A stretch of DNA of 64,000 nucleotides from Leptospira sp. B5-022 (lineage in GTDB: Bacteria > Spirochaetota > Leptospiria > Leptospirales > Leptospiraceae): the NCBI RefSeq assembly GCF_000347035.1, contig NZ_ANIJ01000006.1, forward strand, positions 372,001 to 436,000. Direction: 5' to 3'. The notes below the pieces were generated by a model. That model did no database searches, was not told where the DNA came from, and saw only the letters and a program-made list of their open reading frames with translations. Positions 10,849-20,651 of the stretch are shown piece after piece (within the stretch, counting starts at the first letter, position 1; each line of letters begins with the position of its first letter). The position numbers and the translations under genes were made by a program.

Positions 10849-12978
10849 ATGCGAACAACAATTTACAGTTTCGGCTTAGCCGTTCTTTTCATTTCGGTTT
10901 CCTGTACGCAGGACTCCGGTTCCGAATACCTTTGGGTAGACGCAGAAAAATCTATCCAATTCCAATACGATCCATTCTTTAAGAAAAACCCGAAACCGCT
11001 TTCAGATCTGGTCCAAAAAAATGGTAATACTTGTTTTGTCTCGGGAGAAGATCCAAATTTTCAAATTCAGCTCTGCATTTCTAAAGAGAGAATTTCCGAT
11101 TTTTTGCAAATTTTTTCCGCTTGGAAAGACGGTTCATTAGTCTCCGAGTTCGGTTCCGTTCTTTCGGACGGATCAGAATATAGGATCGGAACCTATCCAT
11201 TTTCCGAAATCAAGAAGAAGGTAGAAGGTTCCAAATTTGCCCTGATTGGGGACAGGCAACTTAAATCCTTGATCGCTCGAGAAGTCGTTTGGGATAGGGC
11301 TCGATTCAATCTCAAAAATCATTTTAAAACTTTTAGTATATTCTTTCTTTCTAATGGAACCTCCATCTTGGTGGTTTCTCCATCGGAAGGATCTGAAATT
11401 TACTTAGGAATTTCTTTCAAGGCAACCAACTTACAAAAAGAGATCCAAATTCTGATCCGAGCCAAAAACCAAATCGGATCGGAAAACTGTTTAACTTCTC
11501 TACCGATCATTACGGAAATTTTCGGAGAAACGAATTCGAGTATTGGCAGATGGATTGAGATCTATAATCCGAATACTTTTTCGATCTGTGAAGAAGGTTT
11601 GGAATTAAGTTTATCCGAAAACAAGGTTTCCCTTCCAATAACGACCGGCTTTATTTCACCTTATGAGACTAGGATCTATGCGGAGGATTCTGCTTCTTTA
11701 GAAAGGATATCTCTTAGCGGACTGAAATGGGGGGATCTGAAGAAGTCTGGAAAAATTTACCTTGCCCGAGTAGATCAATCCTTTGAGTTCCATCTTCCTG
11801 GAGCGGGATATTTATTCGGAGAAACATACTATTCTTGGAAGGGGACTTCTTTCTCTCCCTGTGAAACGACTTCTAAATTCTGTATGGATCCGGGAGAGAA
11901 TGGTACCTCTACCTCTGCGAGTGATTTTGCGTGCGATCCAAACGATTTCGAAATCGAAGAGCTCAACCCGAACGGATTATTGTATAAAGGAATTTTGCAG
12001 GATGATTGGAAGTATTTAGATCTGATCCATAAAGGAAGGAAAATTTGTGATCCTTCTTCTTTAAGAATGCGTTGGGGAAAAAATATTTTCCCGATCAAAA
12101 GTTCGAATCGAATTGCAGAAGGTGAGATTCTTAGCGTTGGGAACCTTCCTTTTCTTCTAGGAAATCCTTTATATTCTTTTTCCAATATTAAATCAGTCGC
12201 CGTTATCGATATTGTTTCTCTATCGAATTCTAACGGAAAAGAGAAGGTTCTCTGGGACGGGATCTTTAGGACTTCCAAAGGAATTCCGACTAAAATCATA
12301 CTCGAAAAAACAAATGGGGAAACCGTAAGTATCTGTTTTCGGAATGGAAAGCCGTTTTTGCATCCATATACGGCAGCCGATCCAGATACGAACCTAACTT
12401 CTTATTCCGGTATAGAAATTTTTTCCGAAAACCCTAGGACTTCTATCGGGCGAACATTTTGTTCCAAAACAGAGATCCCAAACAAGGTATATTTTTCAGA
12501 AGTGTCGTGGATGGGTTCTTACCAAGGGATCGAACCTATCTCAAAAGATCGATTTATAGAGTTTGCATCCGTTACGGAAAATTCTCCCGATTCCGCGTAT
12601 TTAGAGATCATCCAAGGCAACGGAAGTATAGTCTCTATCCTTCTACCGTTAGAAAAAGAAGGTTTGACCTTACTTTCCTCCGGGAAAGCGATTTGTTTTC
12701 CACAAACTGAGTTTTGGCAGGATACAAGTTTTAGTTTACCTTCTTCCGGATCAAATCTTCTCAGAGTGTTTGATCCGTATACCGGAGAATTTTGGGACGA
12801 GTTTTCTTATAGTTCTTCCGGTCCGGGGATCAACGATACAAGGAATAAAATTCGAAAATCTGCATATTCTAAATTAGTATCGGACGTTCGAGTTTGGTCG
12901 GTAAGTTCCTATGCGGGGCGCCCCGTCAGAGACCCGAATTGCGCTTTGACGGCTGCCCATCCGGGAATTCTGGAATAA
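10849..12978 (+). CDS. Large surface lipoprotein with lamin-tail-like segments
   Basis: 709 aa. The signal peptide ends in a lipobox (FISVSC, Cys at about 19), predicting lipidation. Near residue 220 the stretch ITEIFGETNSSIGRWIEIYNPN resembles the lamin-tail (LTD) pattern, and a second copy-like stretch VYFSEVSWMGSYQG...RFIEFASV appears near 545. Many Cys residues in the middle suggest disulphides. It is followed 11 bp later by an exported barrel-like protein and then by a PLD-type lipoprotein, forming a three-gene cassette. LTDs elsewhere accompany membrane-associated nucleases. Function unproven; LTD assignment is by eye. Confidence 0.65.
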   Translation: MRTTIYSFGLAVLFISVSCTQDSGSEYLWVDAEKSIQFQYDPFFKKNPKPLSDLVQKNGNTCFVSGEDPNFQIQLCISKERISDFLQIFSAWKDGSLVSEFGSVLSDGSEYRIGTYPFSEIKKKVEGSKFALIGDRQLKSLIAREVVWDRARFNLKNHFKTFSIFFLSNGTSILVVSPSEGSEIYLGISFKATNLQKEIQILIRAKNQIGSENCLTSLPIITEIFGETNSSIGRWIEIYNPNTFSICEEGLELSLSENKVSLPITTGFISPYETRIYAEDSASLERISLSGLKWGDLKKSGKIYLARVDQSFEFHLPGAGYLFGETYYSWKGTSFSPCETTSKFCMDPGENGTSTSASDFACDPNDFEIEELNPNGLLYKGILQDDWKYLDLIHKGRKICDPSSLRMRWGKNIFPIKSSNRIAEGEILSVGNLPFLLGNPLYSFSNIKSVAVIDIVSLSNSNGKEKVLWDGIFRTSKGIPTKIILEKTNGETVSICFRNGKPFLHPYTAADPDTNLTSYSGIEIFSENPRTSIGRTFCSKTEIPNKVYFSEVSWMGSYQGIEPISKDRFIEFASVTENSPDSAYLEIIQGNGSIVSILLPLEKEGLTLLSSGKAICFPQTEFWQDTSFSLPSSGSNLLRVFDPYTGEFWDEFSYSSSGPGINDTRNKIRKSAYSKLVSDVRVWSVSSYAGRPVRDPNCALTAAHPGILE

Positions 12979-12989
12979 GAAGTTCGTTT

Positions 12990-14375
12990 ATGAAAAAATT
13001 GGTCTTCTTATTTCTATTTTTATACGCACAAATCGTATCTTCCCAAGAAGTTCGGGATCCCTCTTTGGAGCTTTATTTCCAATGGGTCTTGTTTCGAACC
13101 CAAGGACGGATCTCTGAAGAAAAGGAAAATTCTCGTATCGCTGCTTTGGCGTCTCCAGCAGTCCTTGGTTTTAAATTCGAGAAGTATAACGAAAAATTCA
13201 TTACAAATTTAGAATGGACAATGATAACCACTTCGACCTCGGGAGTGGTGTTTTTACCGGGAAAAAACTCTTATTTTGGGATCCTTTATAAGGGATTTTT
13301 ATGGGGAGCGGGAAGAAAATCCGACTCGGAAGAATTTCCAGCATGGTCTTCTTGGAAAGACGGGGTGGAAGGTCTGTTTGCGGAGACCGAATCGGATCGG
13401 ATCAAGATCAGGTTCGATGCTTTGGATCTATACAGAGGATTTCCTTTATTCGAAAATCAATGGTTGAAACTACAAGGAAGAGAGTCATTTCTTCCGAAAC
13501 AAGCAAGAGATGATCTGATTTCCGAAAAAAATCCTGCGTTTTCTTCCCAGGCAAGGTATAGAGCCGGAATTAGCTTAACCGGAAACATCGAAGATCGTTT
13601 TGTATATCGATGTAGGGTGCGTTATCTTTCTTTGGGAGACTGGGGAAGGTTCGGTTCCGATACGAAAGAATCCAAGTCCGAAAGTATAGAAGGGGACAAA
13701 GACTATTTAGTTGAATGGAGGCTCGGATTTGGATTTCTCTGGAAGTTCCTTTATATTTCCGGGGATCTTTTCCTTTCCAGAGGATTGGACAAAACCGGTT
13801 ATCATCCTTCTCGAACGGAACGATCCATCCCGATCAGTGGAGAAGCCCTTCGGATCGATTTAGGTTTTTATAATACGTACGGGAAAATTTCCATTTTTGG
13901 ATTTGTACCGGATCGAGAAAAAAGATCCTCTCAGGGCGAAATTTTGGAAACGGGTTTTATAGGAATGGGGGCTTCTCCCGTTTCGAATCCGATCTTACAG
14001 CAGGTCTGGGGATTTTACCCTTCTGCTTGGATTACGGAACGAGGATTAGAAAGGGAAGAAACCGATTTTCCTGGTAAACGGCCTGCAAATCTATTCGGTT
14101 GGAAAGCGGAAGGTACGTTTTTCGGAATTTCTCCAGGGATCCATTTTACTTATATCGGATTTTTAAAAGAGGAGAATTCTTCCTCCGGTCTTTGGTCAAT
14201 TTCCGGAAACATGAAAAACAAATTTATAAGAGAGGCGGGTGTAAGTATCGCCTGGTCACCCTTGGAAGATGGATCCGCTAAGATCGAATTGGATCTAGGA
14301 GGATTTGAGTCGGACCAAACAACCGGACTGAAACAATGGTATATGCTCTTTCGAATCGGAGGAGTTTGGAAATGA
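12990..14375 (+). CDS. Exported protein, possible outer-membrane beta-barrel
   Basis: 461 aa from ATG 12990, which gives a clean signal peptide (MKKLVFLFLFLYAQIVSSQ) with a likely cut after SSQ. The remainder alternates aromatic and polar residues in amphipathic stretches (RFVYRCRVRYLSLGDW, LVEWRLGFGFLWKFLYISGDLF, KQWYMLFRIGGVWK) and ends in a short hydrophobic strand, typical of outer membrane barrels. No family recognised. It overlaps the next gene by 4 bp (ATGA), so the two are co-translated. It could instead be a periplasmic protein. Confidence 0.6.
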   Translation: MKKLVFLFLFLYAQIVSSQEVRDPSLELYFQWVLFRTQGRISEEKENSRIAALASPAVLGFKFEKYNEKFITNLEWTMITTSTSGVVFLPGKNSYFGILYKGFLWGAGRKSDSEEFPAWSSWKDGVEGLFAETESDRIKIRFDALDLYRGFPLFENQWLKLQGRESFLPKQARDDLISEKNPAFSSQARYRAGISLTGNIEDRFVYRCRVRYLSLGDWGRFGSDTKESKSESIEGDKDYLVEWRLGFGFLWKFLYISGDLFLSRGLDKTGYHPSRTERSIPISGEALRIDLGFYNTYGKISIFGFVPDREKRSSQGEILETGFIGMGASPVSNPILQQVWGFYPSAWITERGLEREETDFPGKRPANLFGWKAEGTFFGISPGIHFTYIGFLKEENSSSGLWSISGNMKNKFIREAGVSIAWSPLEDGSAKIELDLGGFESDQTTGLKQWYMLFRIGGVWK

Positions 14376-16132
14376 AGAAGTTCCTTTTACTCTTATTTAC
14401 GGTCCTTTATTTCGTCCGTTGCGAAAGAACGGATGAAGAGGTTTCTCTTTTCTGGGAGGAGGAATTCTATCCTAAGGTCTTCTTTTCCTATCCCGGCAGA
14501 TTTGTTCCGGTCGGCAAAAAGAGAAATGTAAAAGAAGAGATCTTACGTATTATCCGAGAAGCGAAAGATTCAATCTACATGCATATCTATTCTTTCGATG
14601 AACCCGAGATAGAATCGGAACTCGTCCAAGCAAACCACAGAGGGGTCCGTCTGGAGCTCATGGGAGAATGGGGAAAAGTATATCCGGATTCAATTCTTCC
14701 TTTTTTGAAATATTGGAAAGGAACCGGATTGCAGCATACTAAGGTTTTAATTGCAGATCAGTCCTTAGTGTTTATCGGAACAGGTAATTTTACCTATTAT
14801 GGTTTGGAACAGGATCATAACGCATATTTGGAATTCAAATTGGATTCCAGAGACTGGGAGAAATTTTATTCTTTTCTCAAAGAAGAATATCCATTTCCTG
14901 TTTTGAGAATTGCCGGATTAGAATTTTGGAATTCTCCTTTAGAAGGAGACCTCATCCAGAATCGACTTTTGGATTCCGTTTTGTCTTCTCGGCATTCTAT
15001 CCGGTATCTGATTTTCGATCATTATGATCCGATTTTAAGTTCGGGACTTACTCGAATAAATCATGGATCTATTAGCGGAATCTATAATCGTCCAGTGGAT
15101 CCGGAAGGAAATGTTCTATCGAGCTTTCCTGAGATCGAAATATTGGAAGATGGGAATGAAGATATTTTAGACGATCCTACAATCGGTAAAGGAGGACTCC
15201 TACATCATAAAACTATGATCATTGATAATCTGGAAGTTTTGACAGGATCTTATAATTATTCTTTAAATGCCAGGGATTCCAATCGGGAGATATTACTCCG
15301 AATAAAAGATGCGCGTATTGCAAACGAATTTATAAAAGAATGGGAGAATATACGGAGTAAATCCAAACGAATCGAAGCCTCGGCAGTCGATTTGTTATCG
15401 AACACTTTTACTTTTGATCCGGAGAATGATCAGATTTGTAGATTGGAAAGACGACAGGAGGATACTTTCTTAGAGATCGGGTTTGCCTGGTTTCGGTGGA
15501 ATCATCTCTATAAATGGAAAGAAGAAGTTTGTAAACCTATGGGAGATTATGAATCCATTAGTTCCCGTTATTTTGGAGGCAAAAACGAGTTTCCTGGCTC
15601 GCAGGCAGAAGACCTTGGAATACGGCATTTTTCCCGAAAGGGAAAGATCGGATTTTCTATCCAAAGATCGGATTTGATGTCCGAGTTCCGTACTGCTATC
15701 TTAAAACCTTCTCATTTTTTAAGACCATTCCAATTTTTAGCGGCGGAAGGAGCCTGGGTTTTTCCGGAAAACTCGGAACTAACGGACCTTCTTCATTTTG
15801 AAAATTCTCCGAAACAAGTTTGGCTCTTAGAAAGGGGAAAACTCCCTAAGAAATTGGGGATCTCGGTAGAAGATCGTGTTTTTTATCTTTCGGAAAGTAT
15901 AAGTTCAAATTCGGGTGTGGTTCTGGTCGAATATGAGAACTTCGGTTTGTATTTTTGTTATAAATCTATTAATTATTCTTTGAACTGGCCGGAGCAGATC
16001 TTATTTGCAGCTTATAATTTCCATGGGGGTTCCGGCCTTCTGGAAAAATACTCTAAATCCAATTTGGAATTTTTTGCCGAACCTGGGCTTTCGAACCAAA
16101 GAAAGGAAAATTTATGCGTTATCTCTCTTTGA
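14372..16132 (+). CDS. Phospholipase D-type lipoprotein with two HKD motifs
   Basis: 586 aa from ATG 14372, which restores a signal peptide with lipobox (LYFVRC, Cys17). Two complete HKD motifs are present: H122-x-K124-x4-D129 followed by GTGN, and H278-x-K280-x4-D285 followed by TGSYNYS. Both halves together form one PLD active site, so catalysis is plausible. PLD-fold enzymes include phospholipases, cardiolipin synthases and nucleases; export as a lipoprotein next to a lamin-tail-like lipoprotein favours an envelope nuclease or phosphodiesterase, but this is inference. The C-terminal ~230 residues match nothing I know. The end overlaps the convergent ligase gene by 21 bp. Confidence 0.78.
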   Translation: MKKFLLLLFTVLYFVRCERTDEEVSLFWEEEFYPKVFFSYPGRFVPVGKKRNVKEEILRIIREAKDSIYMHIYSFDEPEIESELVQANHRGVRLELMGEWGKVYPDSILPFLKYWKGTGLQHTKVLIADQSLVFIGTGNFTYYGLEQDHNAYLEFKLDSRDWEKFYSFLKEEYPFPVLRIAGLEFWNSPLEGDLIQNRLLDSVLSSRHSIRYLIFDHYDPILSSGLTRINHGSISGIYNRPVDPEGNVLSSFPEIEILEDGNEDILDDPTIGKGGLLHHKTMIIDNLEVLTGSYNYSLNARDSNREILLRIKDARIANEFIKEWENIRSKSKRIEASAVDLLSNTFTFDPENDQICRLERRQEDTFLEIGFAWFRWNHLYKWKEEVCKPMGDYESISSRYFGGKNEFPGSQAEDLGIRHFSRKGKIGFSIQRSDLMSEFRTAILKPSHFLRPFQFLAAEGAWVFPENSELTDLLHFENSPKQVWLLERGKLPKKLGISVEDRVFYLSESISSNSGVVLVEYENFGLYFCYKSINYSLNWPEQILFAAYNFHGGSGLLEKYSKSNLEFFAEPGLSNQRKENLCVISL

Positions 16133-17443
16133 TAAAAGGATCTCTCCCTTGACGAAAAGTCCAAGTAAGATCCAGAACAGGATGACTACTTCGTCATCCT
16201 GGAAATAACATTGGAATAATCCCGAGACAAAAAATCCGATCAGTCCATAAAAGAATATTATAACCTGAAAGTCTTGCCGGGATTGAAATAGATACCCGAG
16301 TAGAATGGCACCCAATCCCAGGTAGATCAATACAGCCGGGAGCCCAAATACGGATGCTAAATGAAAATAATCGTTATGGGCATGTCCTCTTTGGGTGACT
16401 TCGTAAAAGTAAGAGAGTTCCGGATATTTTTCGGAATGAGCAATTCGTACTTTTTCGATCTCCTTATTATAATTTCCAGGACCGACCCCGATGATCGGGT
16501 GTTCTTGGATCAACGGAAAACTTGAATCCCAGATAAAAGTCCTACCTGAGTCCGTATGTTTTTCTTTTCCGAAGAGTGGGCCTATTATCTTTTTACCGGC
16601 GGGACTGAATGCCAACACGAGCCCGATCAAAAACAAAAGTCCTAAAAAAAACGAGGCACCTTTGATCAAAAAGGATTTCGAAAATTCTTTTCGGATAAAG
16701 AATAAATGAATGCCTGCAAAGAAGATACTCACTCCGGCTCCGATCATACTGGACCTGGCCTGGTTCAATAAGAATACGAGGCAGTATAAAAAGAGTAACA
16801 ATCCCGCGATGAGTATCTTCTTTTTATCTCCTTGGATAAGTGTTCGTAAAAAACCGAATACCGCAAACGCGGAGAAAAATTGGAGCAAACCTCCGAAGGT
16901 CAAATGTGTGTTCATCAAACCTATGGAAATATACAGAGGGATAGAAGAAATAGACCCTAACGGATGAGTGAATCTATAACTTGTGGAAGTTTTGTATAGA
17001 TCTGTGATGAGCCTGGAAAGTCGGACTGGGGTAAAACCTCCCACCACTCCAGTGAAAACCAGGAGTAAAAATAGCCAAAAGAGTGCACGATATACTTTGG
17101 GTAGATCCTCTTTTGTAGTAAATCCTACGGAGAGTAATCCGAAAAATAAAAAGAAGTCTTTAAGTTCTCCGTTCCAAGCAGACTTTGTGTATTCCGGTCC
17201 GGAATTACCAAAGACAAGGTGGATCAGAAATACGATCCCATACCAAAAAAAAAGGGAAATGGAAATTTTAGAAACAGGATGATTCGGTAGGATCTCCTTC
17301 CAATTCCCAACTTTGAGTTGATCCGCTAGTCCGAAAAAAAAGGAAAGAACTAAAAACCCCTGGCTGAGGCTGACTGAAATTCCGATCGAAGGAAGGGTAG
17401 CGAGTAAACAGAATAGATGTGCCTTTTTCAAAAACTCTTTCAT
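16112..17443 (-). CDS. O-antigen ligase/polymerase family membrane protein
   Basis: 443 aa with about ten hydrophobic segments. The long periplasmic loop carries the Wzy_C/WaaL signature: GRTFIWDSS, then HPIIGVGPGNYNKE, then RGHAHNDYFHLASVFG with the conserved histidine. Such proteins join O-antigen or other undecaprenyl-linked glycans to an acceptor, or polymerise them; the two roles cannot be separated from sequence. It diverges from a GT4 glycosyltransferase and lies near GT9 and DUF4254-like genes. Confidence 0.8.
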   Translation of the reverse strand: MKEFLKKAHLFCLLATLPSIGISVSLSQGFLVLSFFFGLADQLKVGNWKEILPNHPVSKISISLFFWYGIVFLIHLVFGNSGPEYTKSAWNGELKDFFLFFGLLSVGFTTKEDLPKVYRALFWLFLLLVFTGVVGGFTPVRLSRLITDLYKTSTSYRFTHPLGSISSIPLYISIGLMNTHLTFGGLLQFFSAFAVFGFLRTLIQGDKKKILIAGLLLFLYCLVFLLNQARSSMIGAGVSIFFAGIHLFFIRKEFSKSFLIKGASFFLGLLFLIGLVLAFSPAGKKIIGPLFGKEKHTDSGRTFIWDSSFPLIQEHPIIGVGPGNYNKEIEKVRIAHSEKYPELSYFYEVTQRGHAHNDYFHLASVFGLPAVLIYLGLGAILLGYLFQSRQDFQVIIFFYGLIGFFVSGLFQCYFQDDEVVILFWILLGLFVKGEILLSKRDNA

Positions 17444-17547
17444 CCGGTTTCTGGAAAGAATCTCACCGATCTATTCTTTGTAAATTCGATTATTTTTCAC
17501 ATAGATTTCTGGAATGGAGTAGCAAAATCCATATTATAAACGAGATT

Positions 17548-17565
17548 GGTTCCGCATTAGGAACC
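17548..17565 (+). promoter_or_regulatory. Hairpin covering the ribosome binding site of the GT4 gene
   Basis: Perfect 6-bp arms GGTTCC (17548-17553) and GGAACC (17560-17565) with a 6-nt loop, ending 3 bp before ATG 17569. The only candidate Shine-Dalgarno element (AGGAA) lies in the 3' arm. It could equally be a DNA operator in this divergent promoter region. Confidence 0.4.
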
Positions 17566-17568
17566 TAG

Positions 17569-18864
17569 ATGAAGATTCTTTATTTTTCGGACACCTTTTT
17601 ACCCAAAATTGACGGGGTCGCTATTTCGATGAAAAATTTTGCGGAAGCCCTCGCCGAAAGGGGACATGAATTTTTGATTTGTTGTCCACGTTATGGAGAA
17701 GGTGATTTCGACAGGATGGGGGATCGTATCCGATTGGAAAGATTCAGAAGCGGATATCTACCGAGTTACCCTGATATCAAGGTAGTTTTACCATCTCCTT
17801 CCAAGATTAAAAGGGCAATCAAGGAATTCCAACCGGATCTGGTGCATATTCACACTCCCGGGCTTATGGGAGTTTATGGGATCAATGCTACCGAAAAATA
17901 CGGGATCCCAAGCATAGGGACTTATCATACTTTGATGTCCGAACAGGATATGTATCTTTCTTTTTATCGCCTTCTCAAGCTGGACAAACTTTTCATGAGG
18001 ATCGGAAAGTTAAATAAGAAGATCAAAATAAAGGACTTAGTGAAGTTCGAAAAATTCGACAAGTTCAACATACGCAAAAAAATCATTTTGAAAATTACGA
18101 ATAATTTATACGATCGTTGCGATTTGATCATTTCTCCTTCTCATCTGATCAAAAAACAATTAGAGGAGTTCGGATTAAAGAAGCCAGTCGCTGTAATTTC
18201 AAACGGTCTGGACCTTTCTCAATTTAAGGGAAGTCCTAAAACTCTTACGGAAAGTCCTAAACTTCTACACGTCGGTAGGATTTCTTACGAGAAAAATTGC
18301 GATGTGATCATTAATTCTTTCAAATTGATCTTAGAAAAGATCCCGACCGCAACTCTTACGATCATCGGGGATGGGCCCGCTTTACCTTCTCTAAAGGTCC
18401 AGGCCCAAAAGCTTGGGATCGACCATGCGATTACTTTTACCGGATTTATAGATAGGGCCGAACTTCCTAAACATTATCCGAAATACGATTTGTTCTTAAC
18501 GGCTTCTACTATGGAAACCCAAGGACTTGTGATCCTAGAATCCGTGGCCTGCGGTCTTCCAGCGGTTGGTGTGGATTCATTTGCGATCCCGGAATTAGTC
18601 CATGATGGAGTAAACGGATTTATCGCAAAACCGTTCGACGTAAAGGATATCGCCGAGAAAACCATTCGTATTTTGCACGATCCCGAGATGTATGCTTCTT
18701 TCTCTAAGGAATCCCTTAAAATTTCCCAAAGTCATGAAATGAAGGCTTGCGTGGATAGAATGGAAGAAGTTTATAAATCGGTCGCAGAACAAAAAAATAA
18801 GAAGAAAAAGAGATCTTTACTGAATACGATCTTCTCTTTGGATCCTTTCGGGATCATGGGCTGA
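17569..18864 (+). CDS. Glycosyltransferase family 4 protein
   Basis: 431 aa GT-B enzyme. The N-terminal Rossmann half opens [20 protein letters not shown] with the glycine-containing acceptor loop. HIHTPGLMG and GTYHTLMSE follow near 100-125. The C-terminal half has the nucleotide-sugar EX7E motif in ETQGLVILE, followed by [13 protein letters not shown]. The general pattern resembles lipid glucosyl- and mannosyltransferases (PimB, diacylglycerol glucosyltransferase types), but donor and acceptor are unknown. It is convergent with the GT9 gene, with 1 bp between them. Confidence 0.85.
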   Translation: MKILYFSDTFLPKIDGVAISMKNFAEALAERGHEFLICCPRYGEGDFDRMGDRIRLERFRSGYLPSYPDIKVVLPSPSKIKRAIKEFQPDLVHIHTPGLMGVYGINATEKYGIPSIGTYHTLMSEQDMYLSFYRLLKLDKLFMRIGKLNKKIKIKDLVKFEKFDKFNIRKKIILKITNNLYDRCDLIISPSHLIKKQLEEFGLKKPVAVISNGLDLSQFKGSPKTLTESPKLLHVGRISYEKNCDVIINSFKLILEKIPTATLTIIGDGPALPSLKVQAQKLGIDHAITFTGFIDRAELPKHYPKYDLFLTASTMETQGLVILESVACGLPAVGVDSFAIPELVHDGVNGFIAKPFDVKDIAEKTIRILHDPEMYASFSKESLKISQSHEMKACVDRMEEVYKSVAEQKNKKKKRSLLNTIFSLDPFGIMG

Positions 18865-18865
18865 T

Positions 18866-19924
18866 TCAGAAAAGTGTATTGATATTCTTAATGACGTTGA
18901 TCCGTTTGATTACGTCTTCCGGAGTAATTCTTTCCATACAGGCAAAATCTTTTCGGTAACATGTCGTATTTCCGTAAATACTACATGGCCTGCAAGGTAG
19001 ATCTTCTATCTGCAGCACTCCGGTATCTTCCTGACCGAAAGGTGCAAATCCGGAAAGCGGGTGAGTGGTCCCGAATAATGCGATCACGGGGCGTTTGAGA
19101 AGCGCTGCGATATGTATATTGGAAGAATCCATTCCGATGATCACATCCATTCTTTCCATAATGCCCAATTCGCCTCGTATTCCCAGTTTACCTCCGGAAA
19201 CGATCGTCATGGACTGGTCTCCGTTTCTCCATTCTTCCATTTGAACGGCTTCTTGGGAGGAACCGAATAAGAAAATCCGAATATTAGGAAATTCTTCTTT
19301 TAGCAGTTTGAGTAGTTCTAAGCTTTTTTCCAACGGCCATTCTTTCAATTTATGGCCTGCAAAAGGTGCGTATCCCACCCAAAGACCTTCTTTTTTGTCT
19401 ATCTTTCTCGCAAGGAGGAAGTCCTTGGCGTAAATTTTGGATTCAGGGTCTACATTGATCCAAGGACCTTTTCGCACGACCGCAGGAAATCCCGCTTTTT
19501 CAAAAACTTTTAGGTATCTGTCCACCGTATGGGGAAGTTTACGCAAAACCTTACGGGTCCTGCGAATTTGGCGCATTTTCTCCCTTCTCCCCTTAATGAT
19601 CCTAAAAACGGAAACTCCTCTGACCCAAAAGAAAAAACTGATAAAACGGGATCTAACGCTAGAATGTAAGTCCACGATCTTTTCGTACGGACCTAACTTA
19701 TTCAATTCTTTGAATAAACGATATAAGCCCGAAAGACCTTTGTATTTTTTAAGATTGATCCCGATCACATGAACGTTCGGGATATTATAGAAGAAGGGAG
19801 CGTAATTCCCTCTGGTTACTACGGTAAGTTGTATATTCGTATACTTGGCGGCCACGGCGATCAATGCCGGAGCCATCAAGGCGACATCTCCCATCGCTGA
19901 GAATCTTAGCACCAAAAGATTCAT
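18866..19924 (-). CDS. Glycosyltransferase family 9 (heptosyltransferase-like)
   Basis: 352 aa. MNLLVLRFSAMGDVALMAPAL is the GT9 N-terminal signature, and GMDSSNIHIAALLKRPVIALFGTTHP is the nucleotide-sugar site. A Cys-rich C-terminal stretch (CRPCSIYGNTTC... DFACM) is common in GT9 members. These transfer heptose or a related sugar to lipopolysaccharide core. The 4-bp overlap with the upstream DUF4254-like gene indicates one operon. Confidence 0.85.
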   Translation of the reverse strand: MNLLVLRFSAMGDVALMAPALIAVAAKYTNIQLTVVTRGNYAPFFYNIPNVHVIGINLKKYKGLSGLYRLFKELNKLGPYEKIVDLHSSVRSRFISFFFWVRGVSVFRIIKGRREKMRQIRRTRKVLRKLPHTVDRYLKVFEKAGFPAVVRKGPWINVDPESKIYAKDFLLARKIDKKEGLWVGYAPFAGHKLKEWPLEKSLELLKLLKEEFPNIRIFLFGSSQEAVQMEEWRNGDQSMTIVSGGKLGIRGELGIMERMDVIIGMDSSNIHIAALLKRPVIALFGTTHPLSGFAPFGQEDTGVLQIEDLPCRPCSIYGNTTCYRKDFACMERITPEDVIKRINVIKNINTLF

Positions 19925-20523
19925 GCTTGTTTTGTATATAAGGATGGGTTCAGATTTTTGTCGTTATACATTTTCATCTGTCTATACACCTTATAGAATT
20001 TATCTCCTTTGGCAAGATCGTCCAACAATTCATCCAAACAATTGGAAAGATCGGCCCTCTGTTCCAGCAAAACATTCAATTTGTTTTGGCAGGTTTGGAT
20101 ATGTTCGGGGCTTACATCCTTTCTTTCCGTTTGTTCTTTCATGTGATAAATTTTAAGTTCCAGGATACTCATCCTATCGATCAACCAAGCCGGGGTTTCC
20201 GAGTTCATTCTGGCGTTCGGTTTTTTCTCCACGGACTTGAACATAGCGGAGATCTGATCGTCAATCTGCTCAACTAGGTCGGTTCTTTCCTGGTTCAGAG
20301 CGTCGATTCTTCTTTTGAACTGTACGAGGTCCTTATCGGGAAGATCCGGTCTTCTGATCTCGTCCTCCACATGCCATTGAATAGTATCTATCTGGTTTTT
20401 TTGGTAAAAAAGGAATTCTAGGGAGGATGGAGGGAAAGGATTAGCAGAAGGAGATTCCTCTTTATGCCAATCCGAGACGGAATTTTTGAATATCTCAACC
20501 ACTTTGGCCGATTCTAACTTCAT
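19921..20523 (-). CDS. DUF4254-like protein
   Basis: 200 aa, largely helical and charged. LEFLFYQKNQIDTIQWHVEDEIRRPD near 36-60 resembles the conserved core of DUF4254, where an N/D-x-x-QWHxED pattern is typical; the rest is coiled-coil-like (ALNQERTDLVEQIDDQI, IQTCQNKLNVLLEQRADL). DUF4254 proteins often lie beside GT9 transferases, as here with a 4-bp overlap, so a role in glycan assembly is likely, but the molecular function is not known. Family assignment is from memory of the motif. Confidence 0.62.
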   Translation of the reverse strand: MKLESAKVVEIFKNSVSDWHKEESPSANPFPPSSLEFLFYQKNQIDTIQWHVEDEIRRPDLPDKDLVQFKRRIDALNQERTDLVEQIDDQISAMFKSVEKKPNARMNSETPAWLIDRMSILELKIYHMKEQTERKDVSPEHIQTCQNKLNVLLEQRADLSNCLDELLDDLAKGDKFYKVYRQMKMYNDKNLNPSLYTKQA

Positions 20524-20651
20524 CGGAGCTAGAATTTACGCGATAGACCAAAAATCAAGAGGATTTCCTACTGGAAGTCCGTCGGCTAATACCAGAGTTC
20601 GATCTAGTTCCGCTTTACAAAATAAATTTCCCAGGTTAGGATTTTGCCCGC

